Assembly (NCBI RefSeq): GCF_016802865.1
Contig: NZ_JAEVHM010000053.1
Coordinates: forward strand, 1 to 32,277
Source of the DNA: Micromonospora parastrephiae
Lineage (GTDB): Bacteria; Actinomycetota; Actinomycetes; Mycobacteriales; Micromonosporaceae
Length of the DNA stretch: 32,277 nucleotides
Direction: 5' to 3'
Shown here one piece after another: positions 1-8,197 of this stretch. The number at the start of each line of letters is the position of its first letter. Positions within the stretch are counted from its first letter, which is position 1. The notes below the pieces were generated by a model. That model was not told the DNA's origin. It saw only the letters and a list, made by a program, of their open reading frames with translations, and did not search any database. A program made the translations under genes and the position numbers.

Positions 1-1
1 T

Positions 2-163
2 TCGCCTGGATCGACGTGTCGGCCGGTGCTGGCCACGATCATCCTGCGCCTGCGGAACCGCACCTACCGGCGCATCCACGACGAAGAGACCGTCGACGCC
101 GACCGCGACGACATCCCCGACGTCTACCAGCAGCCTGCCGGGAGCCGTACCGACACCGCCTGA
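2..163 (+). CDS. C-terminal tail of a probable membrane protein (partial, 5' end outside window)
   Basis: The frame is open from the left edge to a TGA at 161-163, giving 53 residues. The first part (VLATIILRLRNRTYRRIH) reads like the end of a membrane helix followed by a basic cytoplasmic stretch. The rest is acidic and hydrophilic, with VDADRDDIPDVYQQ, which resembles a degenerate DxDxDGxPD calcium-loop motif. Codon use matches a real actinobacterial gene. The family cannot be named from so short a piece; a transporter or permease tail is my guess. The 113 bases to the next gene hold nothing I recognise. Confidence 0.5.
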   Translation, partial: SPGSTCRPVLATIILRLRNRTYRRIHDEETVDADRDDIPDVYQQPAGSRTDTA

Positions 164-276
164 CCGACGGCCATGCGCGCTCACCCGCGTAGATCTTGCC
201 GACGATAGCCACCGCCCGGACGCGGCACCTTCGCGTTGTGGGATCGGGAGACGTGAGTATCTGGCCCTCTGAGGCA

Positions 277-1359
277 TCAGGGACGGTCAATCAGCTTGGC
301 GATGTGCAGGGTCGCGGCGAGCAGCTCGGGGTCGCCGGTGCGGTCGTACGACTCGACGGCCGTGTCGGCGAACTTCAGGACATGCTCGTCGCCGTGCTCG
401 GCTGCCCGCTGAAGCGCGTCCTCACGGTTCAGCTCGGGATAGCGCCGAACGATCTCGGAGCACGGGGCCGGCCGGGCCGGGGCGTACGTCGCGATGACTG
501 CCGCCACGGCCGCCCAGGCGGCGGTCAGGCTCGGTGACCACTGCTCGGTCGGCAGGACCGGGAGCACGTGCCGCACGGCGTTGGGCGCGGTGGCGGCATG
601 GACCAACAGGACCGGCGAGCCGTGGCCGAGCCCGAGGTACACCTTTGCGGCGCTGTCGACGAGCGACTCCAGCCGCGCTGGAACCTCGTCGACGGAGGCG
701 GCCGGTTCCAGCGCGCGTAGGCTCGCGGTCCAGCCCGGACTGCGTTCGAGCCGGTCGAGCCGGTGGGCGATGAAGCCGCTCTGGTCCTGAAGTCGGGTGA
801 CAGCCGGCAGGGCCCGCTGCGGTGTGAGGTTGCCCTCCGGCGAAGCCACCCCGGCGAGCTCGCGGTAGCGCGCCGCCCAGAACGCCAGCCCGTGGGCCAG
901 TTCGTCGAGGGTCTGGCGTGCTGGGGCGCCAGCAGTGCCGCGCAGGGTACGCACCGCGTGGCTGACCCGGATCACGCCGTGGGTCGAACCGGCGACGATT
1001 CCCGGCAGCAGCCGCGGCCACCACTCGACGAGCACGTCCGACCACGGGCGCTCGACCAGCTCGTGCCGAAAGTACGCGGCCCAGTCGGGCAGCCGTCGCG
1101 CTTGGCCCAGCGCGGCGCCCCACTCGCCGGGCTGGATGGCCGCGCTCGTGCCGGGCAGCGCCGCCAGGCGGCGTACGTAGCGGTCGAGCCAGCCCTCGAC
1201 GTCGATGTCGAGTCCCCGCCGGACCATGACCTCCACGGCCATCGGGCCGTGGTTGGTCATCCCGTGGTTACCCTCCTCGTCGCCGCCGAACTCCGGCCCG
1301 TACGCATGCAGCCGCTCGTACGCTGCGGGCAGGGCCTCCGTCATCGGTCCGCGGGTCAT
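277..1359 (-). CDS. Questin oxidase-like protein (DUF4243 family)
   Basis: A 360-residue protein resembling the questin oxidase/AflY family, whose fungal members act in Baeyer-Villiger-type ring cleavage of anthraquinones. The N-terminal part has FGGDEEGNHGMTNHGPM (about residues 22-40), and a second histidine pair follows in THGVIRVSHAVR (His127 and His134). Both are typical of the family. An upstream ATG at 1386 is in frame, but I prefer 1359 because GAGGTGG lies 5 bases before it. That Shine-Dalgarno overlaps the stop codon of the reductase gene upstream (1370-1372), so the two are probably translationally coupled. Length is close to full for the family. No cofactor-binding motif is visible, as usual here. 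The substrate in this organism is unknown; the partner reductase and regulator suggest quinone or aromatic metabolism, which is inference. Confidence 0.75.
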   Translation of the reverse strand: MTRGPMTEALPAAYERLHAYGPEFGGDEEGNHGMTNHGPMAVEVMVRRGLDIDVEGWLDRYVRRLAALPGTSAAIQPGEWGAALGQARRLPDWAAYFRHELVERPWSDVLVEWWPRLLPGIVAGSTHGVIRVSHAVRTLRGTAGAPARQTLDELAHGLAFWAARYRELAGVASPEGNLTPQRALPAVTRLQDQSGFIAHRLDRLERSPGWTASLRALEPAASVDEVPARLESLVDSAAKVYLGLGHGSPVLLVHAATAPNAVRHVLPVLPTEQWSPSLTAAWAAVAAVIATYAPARPAPCSEIVRRYPELNREDALQRAAEHGDEHVLKFADTAVESYDRTGDPELLAATLHIAKLIDRP

Positions 1360-1369
1360 GGCAGCCACC

Positions 1370-1951
1370 TCAGCGGACGACGTCATAGACGAGCTTGATG
1401 ATTCCGTTGGCGTACGTCTCAGACTCGACCACCTTCAGCATCTGCTTGTCCTTGTCGATGTCGCTGAACATCCGCTTGCCGGCTCCGAGCAGCAGCGGGT
1501 AGACCAGCAGGTGGTAGCGGTCGATCAAGCCGGCGTCGGACAAGCCGCGGGCGAGCGTGGCGCTGCCGTGGATGAAGATCGGGCCGCCGTCGGTCTCCTT
1601 GAGCTTCGCGACGTCTTCGAGGGAACGCAGGATCGTGATGTCACCCCAGTTGTCGACGAGGGCGTCCTGGCTGAGGGTGGTCGAGACGACGTACTTCGGC
1701 AGTTCCCTGAGGGCGGCGAAATCCTTCATGTCCGGCCACACCGGCGAGAACACCTCGTAGCTGGTCCGGCCGAACATCAGCGCGGTGGCCTCCTCGGTCT
1801 CCCGGCCCTTGAGCGCGTACGCCTCGGGCAGGACCTCGATGTCCTTGTAGGTCCAGCCGCCGCTGCGATGGTTCTCCGATGAGGTGCCGCCGCCGGGAGA
1901 GTCGACGACGCCGTCGAGCGAGACGAATGCGGTGTAGATCAGGGTGCGCAT
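1370..1951 (-). CDS. Dihydrofolate reductase family protein (RibD C-terminal domain)
   Basis: 193 residues covering the whole RibD_C/DHFR-like fold. The N-terminus MRTLIYTAFVSLDGVV, the central FGRTSYEVFSPVWP, the GPIFIHGSATLARGL nucleotide-loop region and the YHLLVYPLLLGAGKRMF strand are the family signatures. These stand-alone proteins are NAD(P)H-dependent reductases of mostly unknown substrate and are not true folate enzymes. The ATG has a GGA-containing purine stretch upstream. It is the first gene of a two-gene operon with the questin oxidase-like gene, and 100 bases separate it from the divergent regulator at 2052. A second gene of this family lies at 25606-26199, but the two are clearly different in sequence. 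Confidence 0.85.
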   Translation of the reverse strand: MRTLIYTAFVSLDGVVDSPGGGTSSENHRSGGWTYKDIEVLPEAYALKGRETEEATALMFGRTSYEVFSPVWPDMKDFAALRELPKYVVSTTLSQDALVDNWGDITILRSLEDVAKLKETDGGPIFIHGSATLARGLSDAGLIDRYHLLVYPLLLGAGKRMFSDIDKDKQMLKVVESETYANGIIKLVYDVVR

Positions 1952-2021
1952 CTTCGGTGTCCTATCCGTTGTCGGGGTGGATGTCCTCAGTCTTCTGTGG
2001 TGTCGGGCGCACGGCCACGAT

Positions 2022-2051
2022 TAGGCTGAGACCTCATCGGAGGGGGGTCAC
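2022..2051 (+). promoter_or_regulatory. Candidate promoter -10 and strong RBS of the DUF5937 regulator
   Basis: TAGGCT at 2022-2027 fits the actinobacterial -10 pattern TAnnnT. It is followed after a short leader by a G-rich Shine-Dalgarno (GGAGGGGGG, about 2039-2047) ahead of the GTG start at 2052. No convincing -35 element is visible. The 100-base divergent region must also hold the promoter of the reductase/questin-oxidase operon. Confidence 0.35.
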
Positions 2052-3080
2052 GTGATCCACCTGCATGTCACGGCGACCGACCTGACCCGCGTACGCTTCG
2101 CCGCCTCGCCCGTCACGGAGACCGTCGCCAGTCTACGAACGCTGGCCGCCGGCAGGCAGCGGCGGCAACTGCACCGTCCCTGGATCGACAGGTTCGCCGA
2201 GCGGGCGGGCCGGCTGCGCAAGCGCGACCTGGACCTCTTATGGGCACTGGTCCGTCCGGAGGGCTACATCCCCGACTTCCTGATGCCGTCGCCGGATCGC
2301 CGGTCTTCGACATTCGCGGACGGGATCGCGCAGATCGCCGGCGCCGATCCGGAGATAGTGGCGCAGGAGTTGGCGCACCTCGCGGCCCACCGGTTCGCCC
2401 AGCAGGGGCCTGGCCGCGAAGGCCGGCAAGCCCTGCTCCAGGCGCTCGTGCACCGGCCCGACGCGGGCATCGGCCCCGTCACCGAGGCGCTTGAGGCGTA
2501 CCACCGCGTCGCGATCGCCCCGGACTGGTCGCGGATCGATGCGTTGCTCAACGACGACATCGCCTACCGACTCGACGCCCTGGCCGACGGCGGCGTCGAC
2601 CGGATGATGAGCAACCTGCACCCGTCGGTCACGTTCGCCGACCAGACGCTGAGGATCGTCAAGTACTACGAGGGCCACGCCGACTGCGGCGGACGCGGCC
2701 TGCTCCTCGTGCCGTGCGCCTTCGCCTGGCCGGACGTCCTGGTGCGGACCGCTCAGCCAGGGTCCACCAGCGTCTCCTACTCCCCGCGTGGCCTCGGCCG
2801 GCTCTGGGAGGAGCAGCACCCCGAGCAGACCGGCTCGGCGCTTGCCGGCGTCCTCGGGCAGACCCGGGCCGCCCTGCTGGCCCAACTCGACCTGCCGATG
2901 TCGACCAGCCAGGCTGCCACCCAGATGGCGCTCTCCGCGCCAACGCTCAGCGTGCACCTCCAGGCGCTGCGCGCCGCCGGGCTGCTCGCCTCGCGCCGGG
3001 CGGGCCGGCAGGTGCTCTACTCGCGGACCGAGCTCGGCGACCGACTGCTCAGCGGGGCAGGCCGGCAGCCCGACGCCTGA
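2052..3080 (+). CDS. ArsR/DUF5937-type winged-helix transcriptional regulator
   Basis: 342 residues, GTG start with a very strong RBS. The N-terminal two thirds match the DUF5937 type of large ArsR-like regulators: MIHLHVTATDLTRVRFAASP, then LLVPCAFAWPDVLVRT and SVSYSPRGLGRLWE in the middle. The C-terminal part (about 275-335) is a winged helix: STSQAATQMALSAPTLSVHL is the helix-turn-helix and AGRQVLYSRTELGDRLL the wing. No metal-binding Cys pair of classical ArsR is present. It is divergent from the reductase/questin-oxidase pair, the usual arrangement for a local repressor, so regulation of that operon is the simplest inference. The effector is unknown. Confidence 0.85.
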   Translation: MIHLHVTATDLTRVRFAASPVTETVASLRTLAAGRQRRQLHRPWIDRFAERAGRLRKRDLDLLWALVRPEGYIPDFLMPSPDRRSSTFADGIAQIAGADPEIVAQELAHLAAHRFAQQGPGREGRQALLQALVHRPDAGIGPVTEALEAYHRVAIAPDWSRIDALLNDDIAYRLDALADGGVDRMMSNLHPSVTFADQTLRIVKYYEGHADCGGRGLLLVPCAFAWPDVLVRTAQPGSTSVSYSPRGLGRLWEEQHPEQTGSALAGVLGQTRAALLAQLDLPMSTSQAATQMALSAPTLSVHLQALRAAGLLASRRAGRQVLYSRTELGDRLLSGAGRQPDA

Positions 3081-3407
3081 GCCGCTCACCGCACTGGCAA
3101 TGCCGAGTCCTCGTGCCGCCAGCGCGGTAGTGGCCCGCCGTCGCGAGATTTGCGGTGGTTGAGCGCGCACGGGGACTGAGGCGTGCCCGTGCTGTTGGTG
3201 ATCTGGGCGCGCACGTAGCGCGTAGCGGGGGCATTGACAGGTCGGACAGGGTGACGTCCATCGGGGTCCCGAAGGTGCCGCGGTCGTCAGATTCGGCGGC
3301 GGCTCGATGAGGGGGACCGGTCGGCCGCCACCAGGTCCACGTGCGACACCTTGACCGGAGGTGACGTTGGGTCGCCGCGCTCATCTCGGCCTCGACCGCG
3401 AATCCGT
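3081..3407. other. 327-base convergent intergenic region without a recognised gene
   Basis: It lies between the regulator (plus) and the AraC gene (minus). No complete gene is convincing. On the minus strand, around 3160-3240, one frame reads RYVRAQITNSTGTPQSP, which has a protein-like composition and could be a relic of the end of an exported or PHP-type protein. It has no start and no continuation, so I do not call it. A possible terminator hairpin lies at 3167-3192. Confidence 0.4.
3167..3192. terminator. Possible bidirectional terminator hairpin
   Basis: GCACGGG (3167-3173) and CCCGTGC (3186-3192) form a perfect 7-base stem with a 12-base loop between two convergent genes. There is no T-run, which is common for actinobacterial terminators but also weakens the call. 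Confidence 0.3.
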
Positions 3408-4295
3408 TCAGCGGGTAGCCAGGCCGCGACCTGGGCCGGCCGGCGCCGGTGCACGCGGAGTCCACCGGGGGCGGGCCGAGTCCAGCGCCCGGTCGGCTCG
3501 GGAGCCTTGCCGGCTTCGGCAATACTCGCCGGGCGTCATCCCGAAGTAGGCCCGGAACGCCTGAATGAACGCGCTGGGGCCGCTGTAACCGCTCGCCGCG
3601 GCGGTCGTGGTCACCGACTCGCCCTCGGCGATCAACGTGAGCGAGTGATGCAACCGCACCTGCGTCCGCCAGTGCGGGAACGACATTCCGGTCTGCTCCC
3701 GGAACAGCCGGCTGAGGGTACGCGCGCCGGCCCCCACGGCCATGCCCAACTCGCCGAGGGTGCGGCGGTCGGTGGGGTCATCGAGCAGGATTTCGGCAAG
3801 ATCCCGCAGCCGGGGATCGGCCGGGTACGGCAGGCGCAGGCGCAACGTGGCCGCTCGTTGCAGCTGGTCGAGAGCCACGCGTTCGAGGTTGTTCCGTTCG
3901 TCGTCGGTCAGCTCCTCGCCGTCGGTGAGGCTGACGATCACCTCGCGCAGCAGCGGCGAGACGGCCAGGGCGGTCGGCTGATCCACGCCCAGCGGGTTCA
4001 CCGGGCGGTCGAACATGATCGCGCGCATGTCGGTGGGCCCGTACGCCCGATGGGCATGGGCGACGCCGGCCGGAACCCACACCGCCCGGTCCGGTGGCAC
4101 CGTCCACATTCCCGTCGGCGTCGACACTCCCAGCACGCCGTTGCGGGGGAAGATCAGCTGGTGGCGCGCGTGGTAATGCCAGTCGATCCGGTCGCGGTCG
4201 GCCAAGGGCACCCGGGCGGGGCCGTCCACATTCTGGCTGCTTGGCGACACAAATCGGCAGGGTATCAATAGCCGGCAACTGGGACGGTCGGGCAT
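3408..4295 (-). CDS. AraC-family regulator with N-terminal cupin domain
   Basis: 295 residues. The N-terminal cupin includes DWHYHARHQLIFP and the VWVPAGVAHAHRA metal/effector-pocket strand. The C-terminal HTH_18 double helix-turn-helix contains LSRLFREQTGMSFPHW and GYSGPSAFIQAFRAYFGMTP, the classic AraC ending. A longer frame upstream (ATG at 4364) would overlap the divergent exporter gene. I choose ATG 4295 because GGAGG sits 4 bases before it. Only 31 bases separate this start from the exporter start at 4327. Cupin-AraC genes divergent from MFS exporters (NimR/NimT-like pairs) usually control the exporter, which is the likely role here. A basic, Ala/Pro/Arg-rich tail of about 35 residues follows the HTH. 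Confidence 0.9.
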   Translation of the reverse strand: MPDRPSCRLLIPCRFVSPSSQNVDGPARVPLADRDRIDWHYHARHQLIFPRNGVLGVSTPTGMWTVPPDRAVWVPAGVAHAHRAYGPTDMRAIMFDRPVNPLGVDQPTALAVSPLLREVIVSLTDGEELTDDERNNLERVALDQLQRAATLRLRLPYPADPRLRDLAEILLDDPTDRRTLGELGMAVGAGARTLSRLFREQTGMSFPHWRTQVRLHHSLTLIAEGESVTTTAAASGYSGPSAFIQAFRAYFGMTPGEYCRSRQGSRADRALDSARPRWTPRAPAPAGPGRGLATR

Positions 4296-4326
4296 TGTTC
4301 CTCCAACACCTGCAACGAGAGAGCTG

Positions 4327-5532
4327 ATGGTGGTGGAGACAAGCAGCCGAGCGAACTCGGCCAATCCTGGGCCAGCGCTGGCACTGGTCGGGGAGTGGGA
4401 CAGGCAACCGTCGGCGTGGCGGCGGATGCGCCTGTGGGGCGCGGCCCACGCGGTCGACGACCTTTACCAGGGTCTGGTGCCCGCCTGCGTTCCGTACTTC
4501 GTACTGGACCGCCACTACAGCTACGTCGCCGCTGGCGGTCTCACGCTCGCCGCGACCCTGGGTAGCTCCATCCCTCAACCATTTATTGGCGTCGCGGTCG
4601 ACCGTTACCGGCTCGACTGGCTGGCTGGGGCGGGAGTGACGCTAGCCGGAGTCGGGCTCGGCCTTTCCGGCCTCGTGCACAGTTACGTGGCGGTCTGGCT
4701 TCTGCTCTGCGCGTCGGGACTCGGCGTGGCGATGTTCCATCCGGCCGCCGGAAAGTCGGCACGGGTGGCGGCGGGCGACAGCGCAACAGCGATGAGCATC
4801 TTTGCCGCCGGAGGCAGTGTCGGGTTCTTTCTGGCACCGGTACTGGCCACTCCCGCACTGATCGGGATGGGCGTCGGAGCGACCGCGCTCTTCATCCCGC
4901 CGGCCGTGCTCATGGGTTTCCTGCTGTACCGGAACCGGCCACAGCGGCCGGTTGCGCGCGGTGTTTCGCACGACGGCCGTGACCGTTGGATTCCCTTCCT
5001 GGTGCTGACCTGCGTCGAGACTGTCAGGTCGGTCGCCTTCTTCGGCGCGATCACCTTCATCGAGTTGTTCTGGATACGCCATCTGGGCGCGGGCAAGAGT
5101 CTCGCCGGCGCGGCGCTGGCGTGCTTCCTGGTCGGCGGAGTGGCCGGAACGCTGCTGGGGGGCCGGATCGCCGACCGCGTCGGGATGGTCCGCACAGTGC
5201 AGGTCGGCGCGATCGCCGCCATTCCCGCGCTCGTCGGCCTGCGGCTCACGCCTGGGGAGTACCCGCCGCTCTTCTTCGCCGTGCTCGCCGGCATCGCCCT
5301 GAACATCCCGTTCGCCGTGCTGGTCAAGCTGGGCCAGGACTATCTGCCGACGCGGCCCGGCACTGCCGCGGGTGTGACGCTCGGGCTCGCCGTGAGCATC
5401 GGCGGCCTCCTCGCGCCCGTCCTCGGTGTGGCGGCGGAAACCTGGGGTCCCCAGGGCGTGTTCACCATCATCTGTCTGATTCCCCTGGCGGCGCTGGCCC
5501 TCGGCGTCTTCCTCAGCGAGCCGCAGAAGTGA
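4327..5532 (+). CDS. MFS exporter, fosmidomycin-resistance (Fsr)-like
   Basis: 401 residues with about 12 hydrophobic segments after a 35-residue cytoplasmic N-terminus. Fsr-like signatures are visible: AHAVDDLYQGLVPACVPYF in helix 1, GLGVAMFHPAAGKSAR after helix 4 and GGRIADRVGMVRTVQVG in the central loop. It should export small molecules by proton antiport from the inner membrane; the substrate cannot be read from sequence. The ATG 4327 has only a weak GAGAG RBS. ATG 4426, directly before helix 1, is an alternative start that would leave room for a promoter in the otherwise 31-base divergent gap. The stop overlaps the GTG of the ABC fossil (GTGA). Confidence 0.85.
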   Translation: MVVETSSRANSANPGPALALVGEWDRQPSAWRRMRLWGAAHAVDDLYQGLVPACVPYFVLDRHYSYVAAGGLTLAATLGSSIPQPFIGVAVDRYRLDWLAGAGVTLAGVGLGLSGLVHSYVAVWLLLCASGLGVAMFHPAAGKSARVAAGDSATAMSIFAAGGSVGFFLAPVLATPALIGMGVGATALFIPPAVLMGFLLYRNRPQRPVARGVSHDGRDRWIPFLVLTCVETVRSVAFFGAITFIELFWIRHLGAGKSLAGAALACFLVGGVAGTLLGGRIADRVGMVRTVQVGAIAAIPALVGLRLTPGEYPPLFFAVLAGIALNIPFAVLVKLGQDYLPTRPGTAAGVTLGLAVSIGGLLAPVLGVAAETWGPQGVFTIICLIPLAALALGVFLSEPQK

Positions 5533-5798
5533 CGCGGTACGCCGACGCGGGCTACAGGGTGGTCGAGGCCCGGGAGGTCGATGTCGTGCGGGACGTTCGC
5601 CTGCTGCTTGCGGGTGTCAGCGTCACGATCCGCGCCGGGGAGCACTGGGCACTGATCGGGCTCAACGGCGCGGGCAAGCGCACGCTTCTCAGCGTGCTCG
5701 GCGCCTATCCGCTGCGCTGCGCGTTGACCGCCCGCGAGGCGGTACTCACCGGGGCGACCGGCACAATCGACCTGAGGCCGCGGTGGCGCGCCGGATGA
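5529..5798 (+). pseudogene. Internally deleted ABC transporter ATPase remnant
   Basis: An 89-codon frame starting with GTG that overlaps the exporter stop. It contains the start of an ABC ATPase: RLLLAGVSVTIRAGEHWALI and the Walker A GLNGAGKRT, in which the usual Ser after Lys is Arg. After LLSVLGAY it jumps directly to LTAREAVLTGATGTIDL, a segment that in ModF-like ATPases lies about 40-50 residues further on, past the Q-loop. It then stops. No ABC signature, Walker B or H-loop exists. The product cannot be a working ATPase. The frame is still open and overlaps both neighbours (ATGA at 5795), so it may survive as a translational bridge to rarD. Confidence 0.75.
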
Positions 5799-6742
5799 CC
5801 CGCAGCGCACCGCTGCCGGGCACGACCGCGCCGGCCGGTGAACGCCGAACCAGCGTGGGCGTGCTGGCCGGAACCGCAGCGTACGTCATCTGGGGTTTGC
5901 TGACCCTCTACTGGCCGCTGCTGGAGCCGGCGCCCGCGCTGGAGATCCTCGCCCATCGCATCGTCTGGTCGCTGGTCCTTGTCGCTATCGTGCTGGCGAT
6001 CCAGTGCGACCTCAACTGGTTGCGTGTGATGCACCGCCAGCCACGAGTCCTGGCGCTGCTGGCGGGTGCCGGTTGTTTCGTGGGTGCGAACTGGGGCCTC
6101 TACATCTGGGCGGTCAACAGTGGGCGGGTGATCGAGGCGGCCCTCGGCTACTACATCAACCCGCTCTTCAGTGCCCTTCTCGGCTTGGTGGTGCTGCGGG
6201 AGCGGATGGCGCTCGCGCAGTGGGCCGGCGTGGCCCTCGCCGCGGCGGGCGTGGTGTGGCTGGGGATCGACGCCGAACGGCCGCCGTGGGTGGCGATCGG
6301 CCTCGCCGCCACCTTCGGAATCTACGGGTTGTTGCGCAAATGGGCGGCGATGCCGAGTTGGCGGGCGTTGGCGGTGGAGACGGCCACTCTGGCCATTCCC
6401 GCCGCCGCGTATCTCGCCCTCCTGTCGAGGGCCGGCCAGAGCCACTTCGGGGACAGTCCGGTCCGGGCCGCGTTGTTCGTCAGCACCGGGCTGATCACCG
6501 CGCTGCCGCTGGTCCTGTTCGGCTTCGCGGCCCTCCGGACGCCACTCACGGTCCTCGGGATGCTTCAGTTTCTGCTGCCAACGATGCAGTTTCTCATCGG
6601 CTACTTCGGACTGCACGAATCGGTCAGCACTGTTGGCCTGGGCGCGTACTGCCTGGTCTGGGCCGGTGCGGCGTTCTTCCTGGCCTCCTACGCCTGGCGG
6701 CAGACCCGACCGGACGAATCGCCGCGCGTAGGACCGGATTGA
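5783..6742 (+). CDS. rarD: EamA-family transporter RarD
   Basis: 319 residues with ten predicted membrane helices of the DMT/EamA superfamily. RarD hallmarks are YVIWGLLTLYWPLLE, EILAHRIVWSL, ANWGLYIWAVNSGRVIEAAL, GYYINPLFSALLG and FGLHESVSTVG. The family is annotated as chloramphenicol-sensitive/RarD permeases; the natural substrate is not established. GTG 5783 has GAGG 5 bases upstream. ATG 5795 overlaps the TGA of the ABC fossil and lacks a clear RBS, so the start is uncertain by four codons. It probably belongs to one transcript with the MFS exporter. The 147 bases downstream, to the end of the converging alcohol dehydrogenase gene, hold no gene I recognise. Confidence 0.88.
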   Translation: MARRMTRSAPLPGTTAPAGERRTSVGVLAGTAAYVIWGLLTLYWPLLEPAPALEILAHRIVWSLVLVAIVLAIQCDLNWLRVMHRQPRVLALLAGAGCFVGANWGLYIWAVNSGRVIEAALGYYINPLFSALLGLVVLRERMALAQWAGVALAAAGVVWLGIDAERPPWVAIGLAATFGIYGLLRKWAAMPSWRALAVETATLAIPAAAYLALLSRAGQSHFGDSPVRAALFVSTGLITALPLVLFGFAALRTPLTVLGMLQFLLPTMQFLIGYFGLHESVSTVGLGAYCLVWAGAAFFLASYAWRQTRPDESPRVGPD

Positions 6743-6889
6743 GGGAGGGACATGGACGGTCCGCTCAGGTGGTGTCCGGTCGTCGATGCGAGACGAGGGC
6801 AGGTCGACGGCTGCGTTGCCGTACGTCGTCGCGGCGGGGTGCACTCAAAGAAACATTTCACCGTCGGGGGTGGGGCAGGGAACCCGTCG

Positions 6890-8143
6890 TCATGTGAAAG
6901 GCCGGTCACTATCTCTGCTCGAAGTCAGGACGTGTCGGGTCCGGTCGCCGGTCCAGGCCGCTTCGAGGATCGCGGTCAGGCTGGCGGTGTCGGTCGGGCC
7001 TGGATGGTTCTGGATCAAGCGGGTGACGCCACTGGCCATTTCCGCGAAGCGCGGGAGGTCGGCGCGTGCCACGCCGATGTCCGCCAAGGTGGGAGGGATG
7101 CCGATGTCGGCAAGGAGCCCGTCGAGCCAAGTGAGGAACGTGTCCGTGGCCTCGGCATCCGAGGCGTTGGTCACGTCGAGCCCGCACACCCTGGCGAGGA
7201 TGGCCAACCGGTCGCTGATGGCATCCCTGGCCGCGTCCAGCGCGTAGGGCAGTAGCAGCCCGACGCCCAGGCCGTGCGGCGTGTGCGTGGCTGCGCCGAT
7301 GGGGTACTGGAGAGCGTGCGGGGCCGCGTTGCCCGCGTGGGAGAATGCGAGCCCGGCGAGCATGGACCCATAGGACATGTCCGCGCGCGCGTCCGTGTCG
7401 CCTCCGTCCCTGACAGCACGACGCAAGCTACGGGCGATCCGCTCGGCGGCCAGGAGCGCGTAGTGGTCGGTGATCGGGTTGCGGCCGAGGAACACCTGCT
7501 CCACCGGATCGCGCGGTCCGTGGGCCCGGGGTCGCGCGGTGTAGCTCTCCACCGCGTGACAAAACGCGTCGATGCCGGAGTGGGCGGTGACGGTCGCAGG
7601 GCAGGTGTAGGTGAGTTCGGGGTCGACGATGGCGAAGTCGGGCACGATGTGGACGCTGGAAACCCCCACCTTCAGCTCGCGGTCCGGGTCGGTCAACACC
7701 GAGACGGGTGTGAGCTCCGAGCCGGTGCCTGACGTCGTCGGGACCGCGACGAGAGGAATCGTCGGCCCCGGCACCTTCGACTCGCCGTAGAAGTCGCGCG
7801 GCGTCCCACCGTGGCGCCGGATGACGCCGACGATTTTGGCGAGGTCGATCACCGTGCCACCCCCGATGGCGAGGATCACGTCGGCGTCCACCTCGGCGGC
7901 GACCGAGACGGCCAGGGCGACATCGGCGAGTGGCACGTCTGGAGTCGCGTCGGAGAACACCTCGACGACCTCGACCTTCTCCCGCACGGCAGCCACGATC
8001 TCGGCCACGCCCGGCTGTCCCAGAAGAACCTGGTCGGTCACGATGAGGACCCGCGAGCCGCTCTCGGCCACCACTCGTGGGATGTTCTGCGCGACCCCTT
8101 CGCCCACTATCAGCTGGCGTGGTCCGCGGACGGTCTCAAGCAT
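6890..8143 (-). CDS. Iron-containing (group III) alcohol dehydrogenase
   Basis: 417 residues, full length for the family. The NAD(P) loop is AIGGGTVIDLAK (about 92-103), followed by AVPTTSGTGSELTPVSVLTD. The metal ligands should be Asp192 and His196 in SGIDAFCHAVESYTA, His276 in APHALQYP and His290 in HTPHGLG. The second His of many family members (HALAHP) is Tyr280 here. The ATG has GGAGAGG 7 bases upstream. It lies 54 bases after the aldehyde dehydrogenase and is probably co-transcribed. Family members oxidise primary alcohols or hydroxy acids, for example 4-hydroxybutyrate. Next to a semialdehyde dehydrogenase that role is attractive but inferred. A maleylacetate reductase is less likely given the length and the missing ring-cleavage genes. 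Confidence 0.88.
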   Translation of the reverse strand: MLETVRGPRQLIVGEGVAQNIPRVVAESGSRVLIVTDQVLLGQPGVAEIVAAVREKVEVVEVFSDATPDVPLADVALAVSVAAEVDADVILAIGGGTVIDLAKIVGVIRRHGGTPRDFYGESKVPGPTIPLVAVPTTSGTGSELTPVSVLTDPDRELKVGVSSVHIVPDFAIVDPELTYTCPATVTAHSGIDAFCHAVESYTARPRAHGPRDPVEQVFLGRNPITDHYALLAAERIARSLRRAVRDGGDTDARADMSYGSMLAGLAFSHAGNAAPHALQYPIGAATHTPHGLGVGLLLPYALDAARDAISDRLAILARVCGLDVTNASDAEATDTFLTWLDGLLADIGIPPTLADIGVARADLPRFAEMASGVTRLIQNHPGPTDTASLTAILEAAWTGDRTRHVLTSSRDSDRPFT

Positions 8144-8197
8144 GTCAGTGCCTCTCCGGAACGTCGGCGGGAATTCGCTGGGCGGACGTAGGCCGTT

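Noticed and set aside
3049..3522. A 157-codon minus-strand frame across the convergent gap
   Set aside because: It overlaps both flanking genes and has no family feature. Only a short stretch in a neighbouring frame looked protein-like.
5705..6844. A 379-codon minus-strand frame opposite rarD
   Set aside because: Arg/Gln/Asp-rich shadow with no recognisable protein. RarD on the plus strand is unambiguous.
6890..8143. Maleylacetate reductase for the iron alcohol dehydrogenase
   Set aside because: Those enzymes are about 350 residues and sit beside ring-cleavage dioxygenases. This one is 417 residues with no such neighbour.
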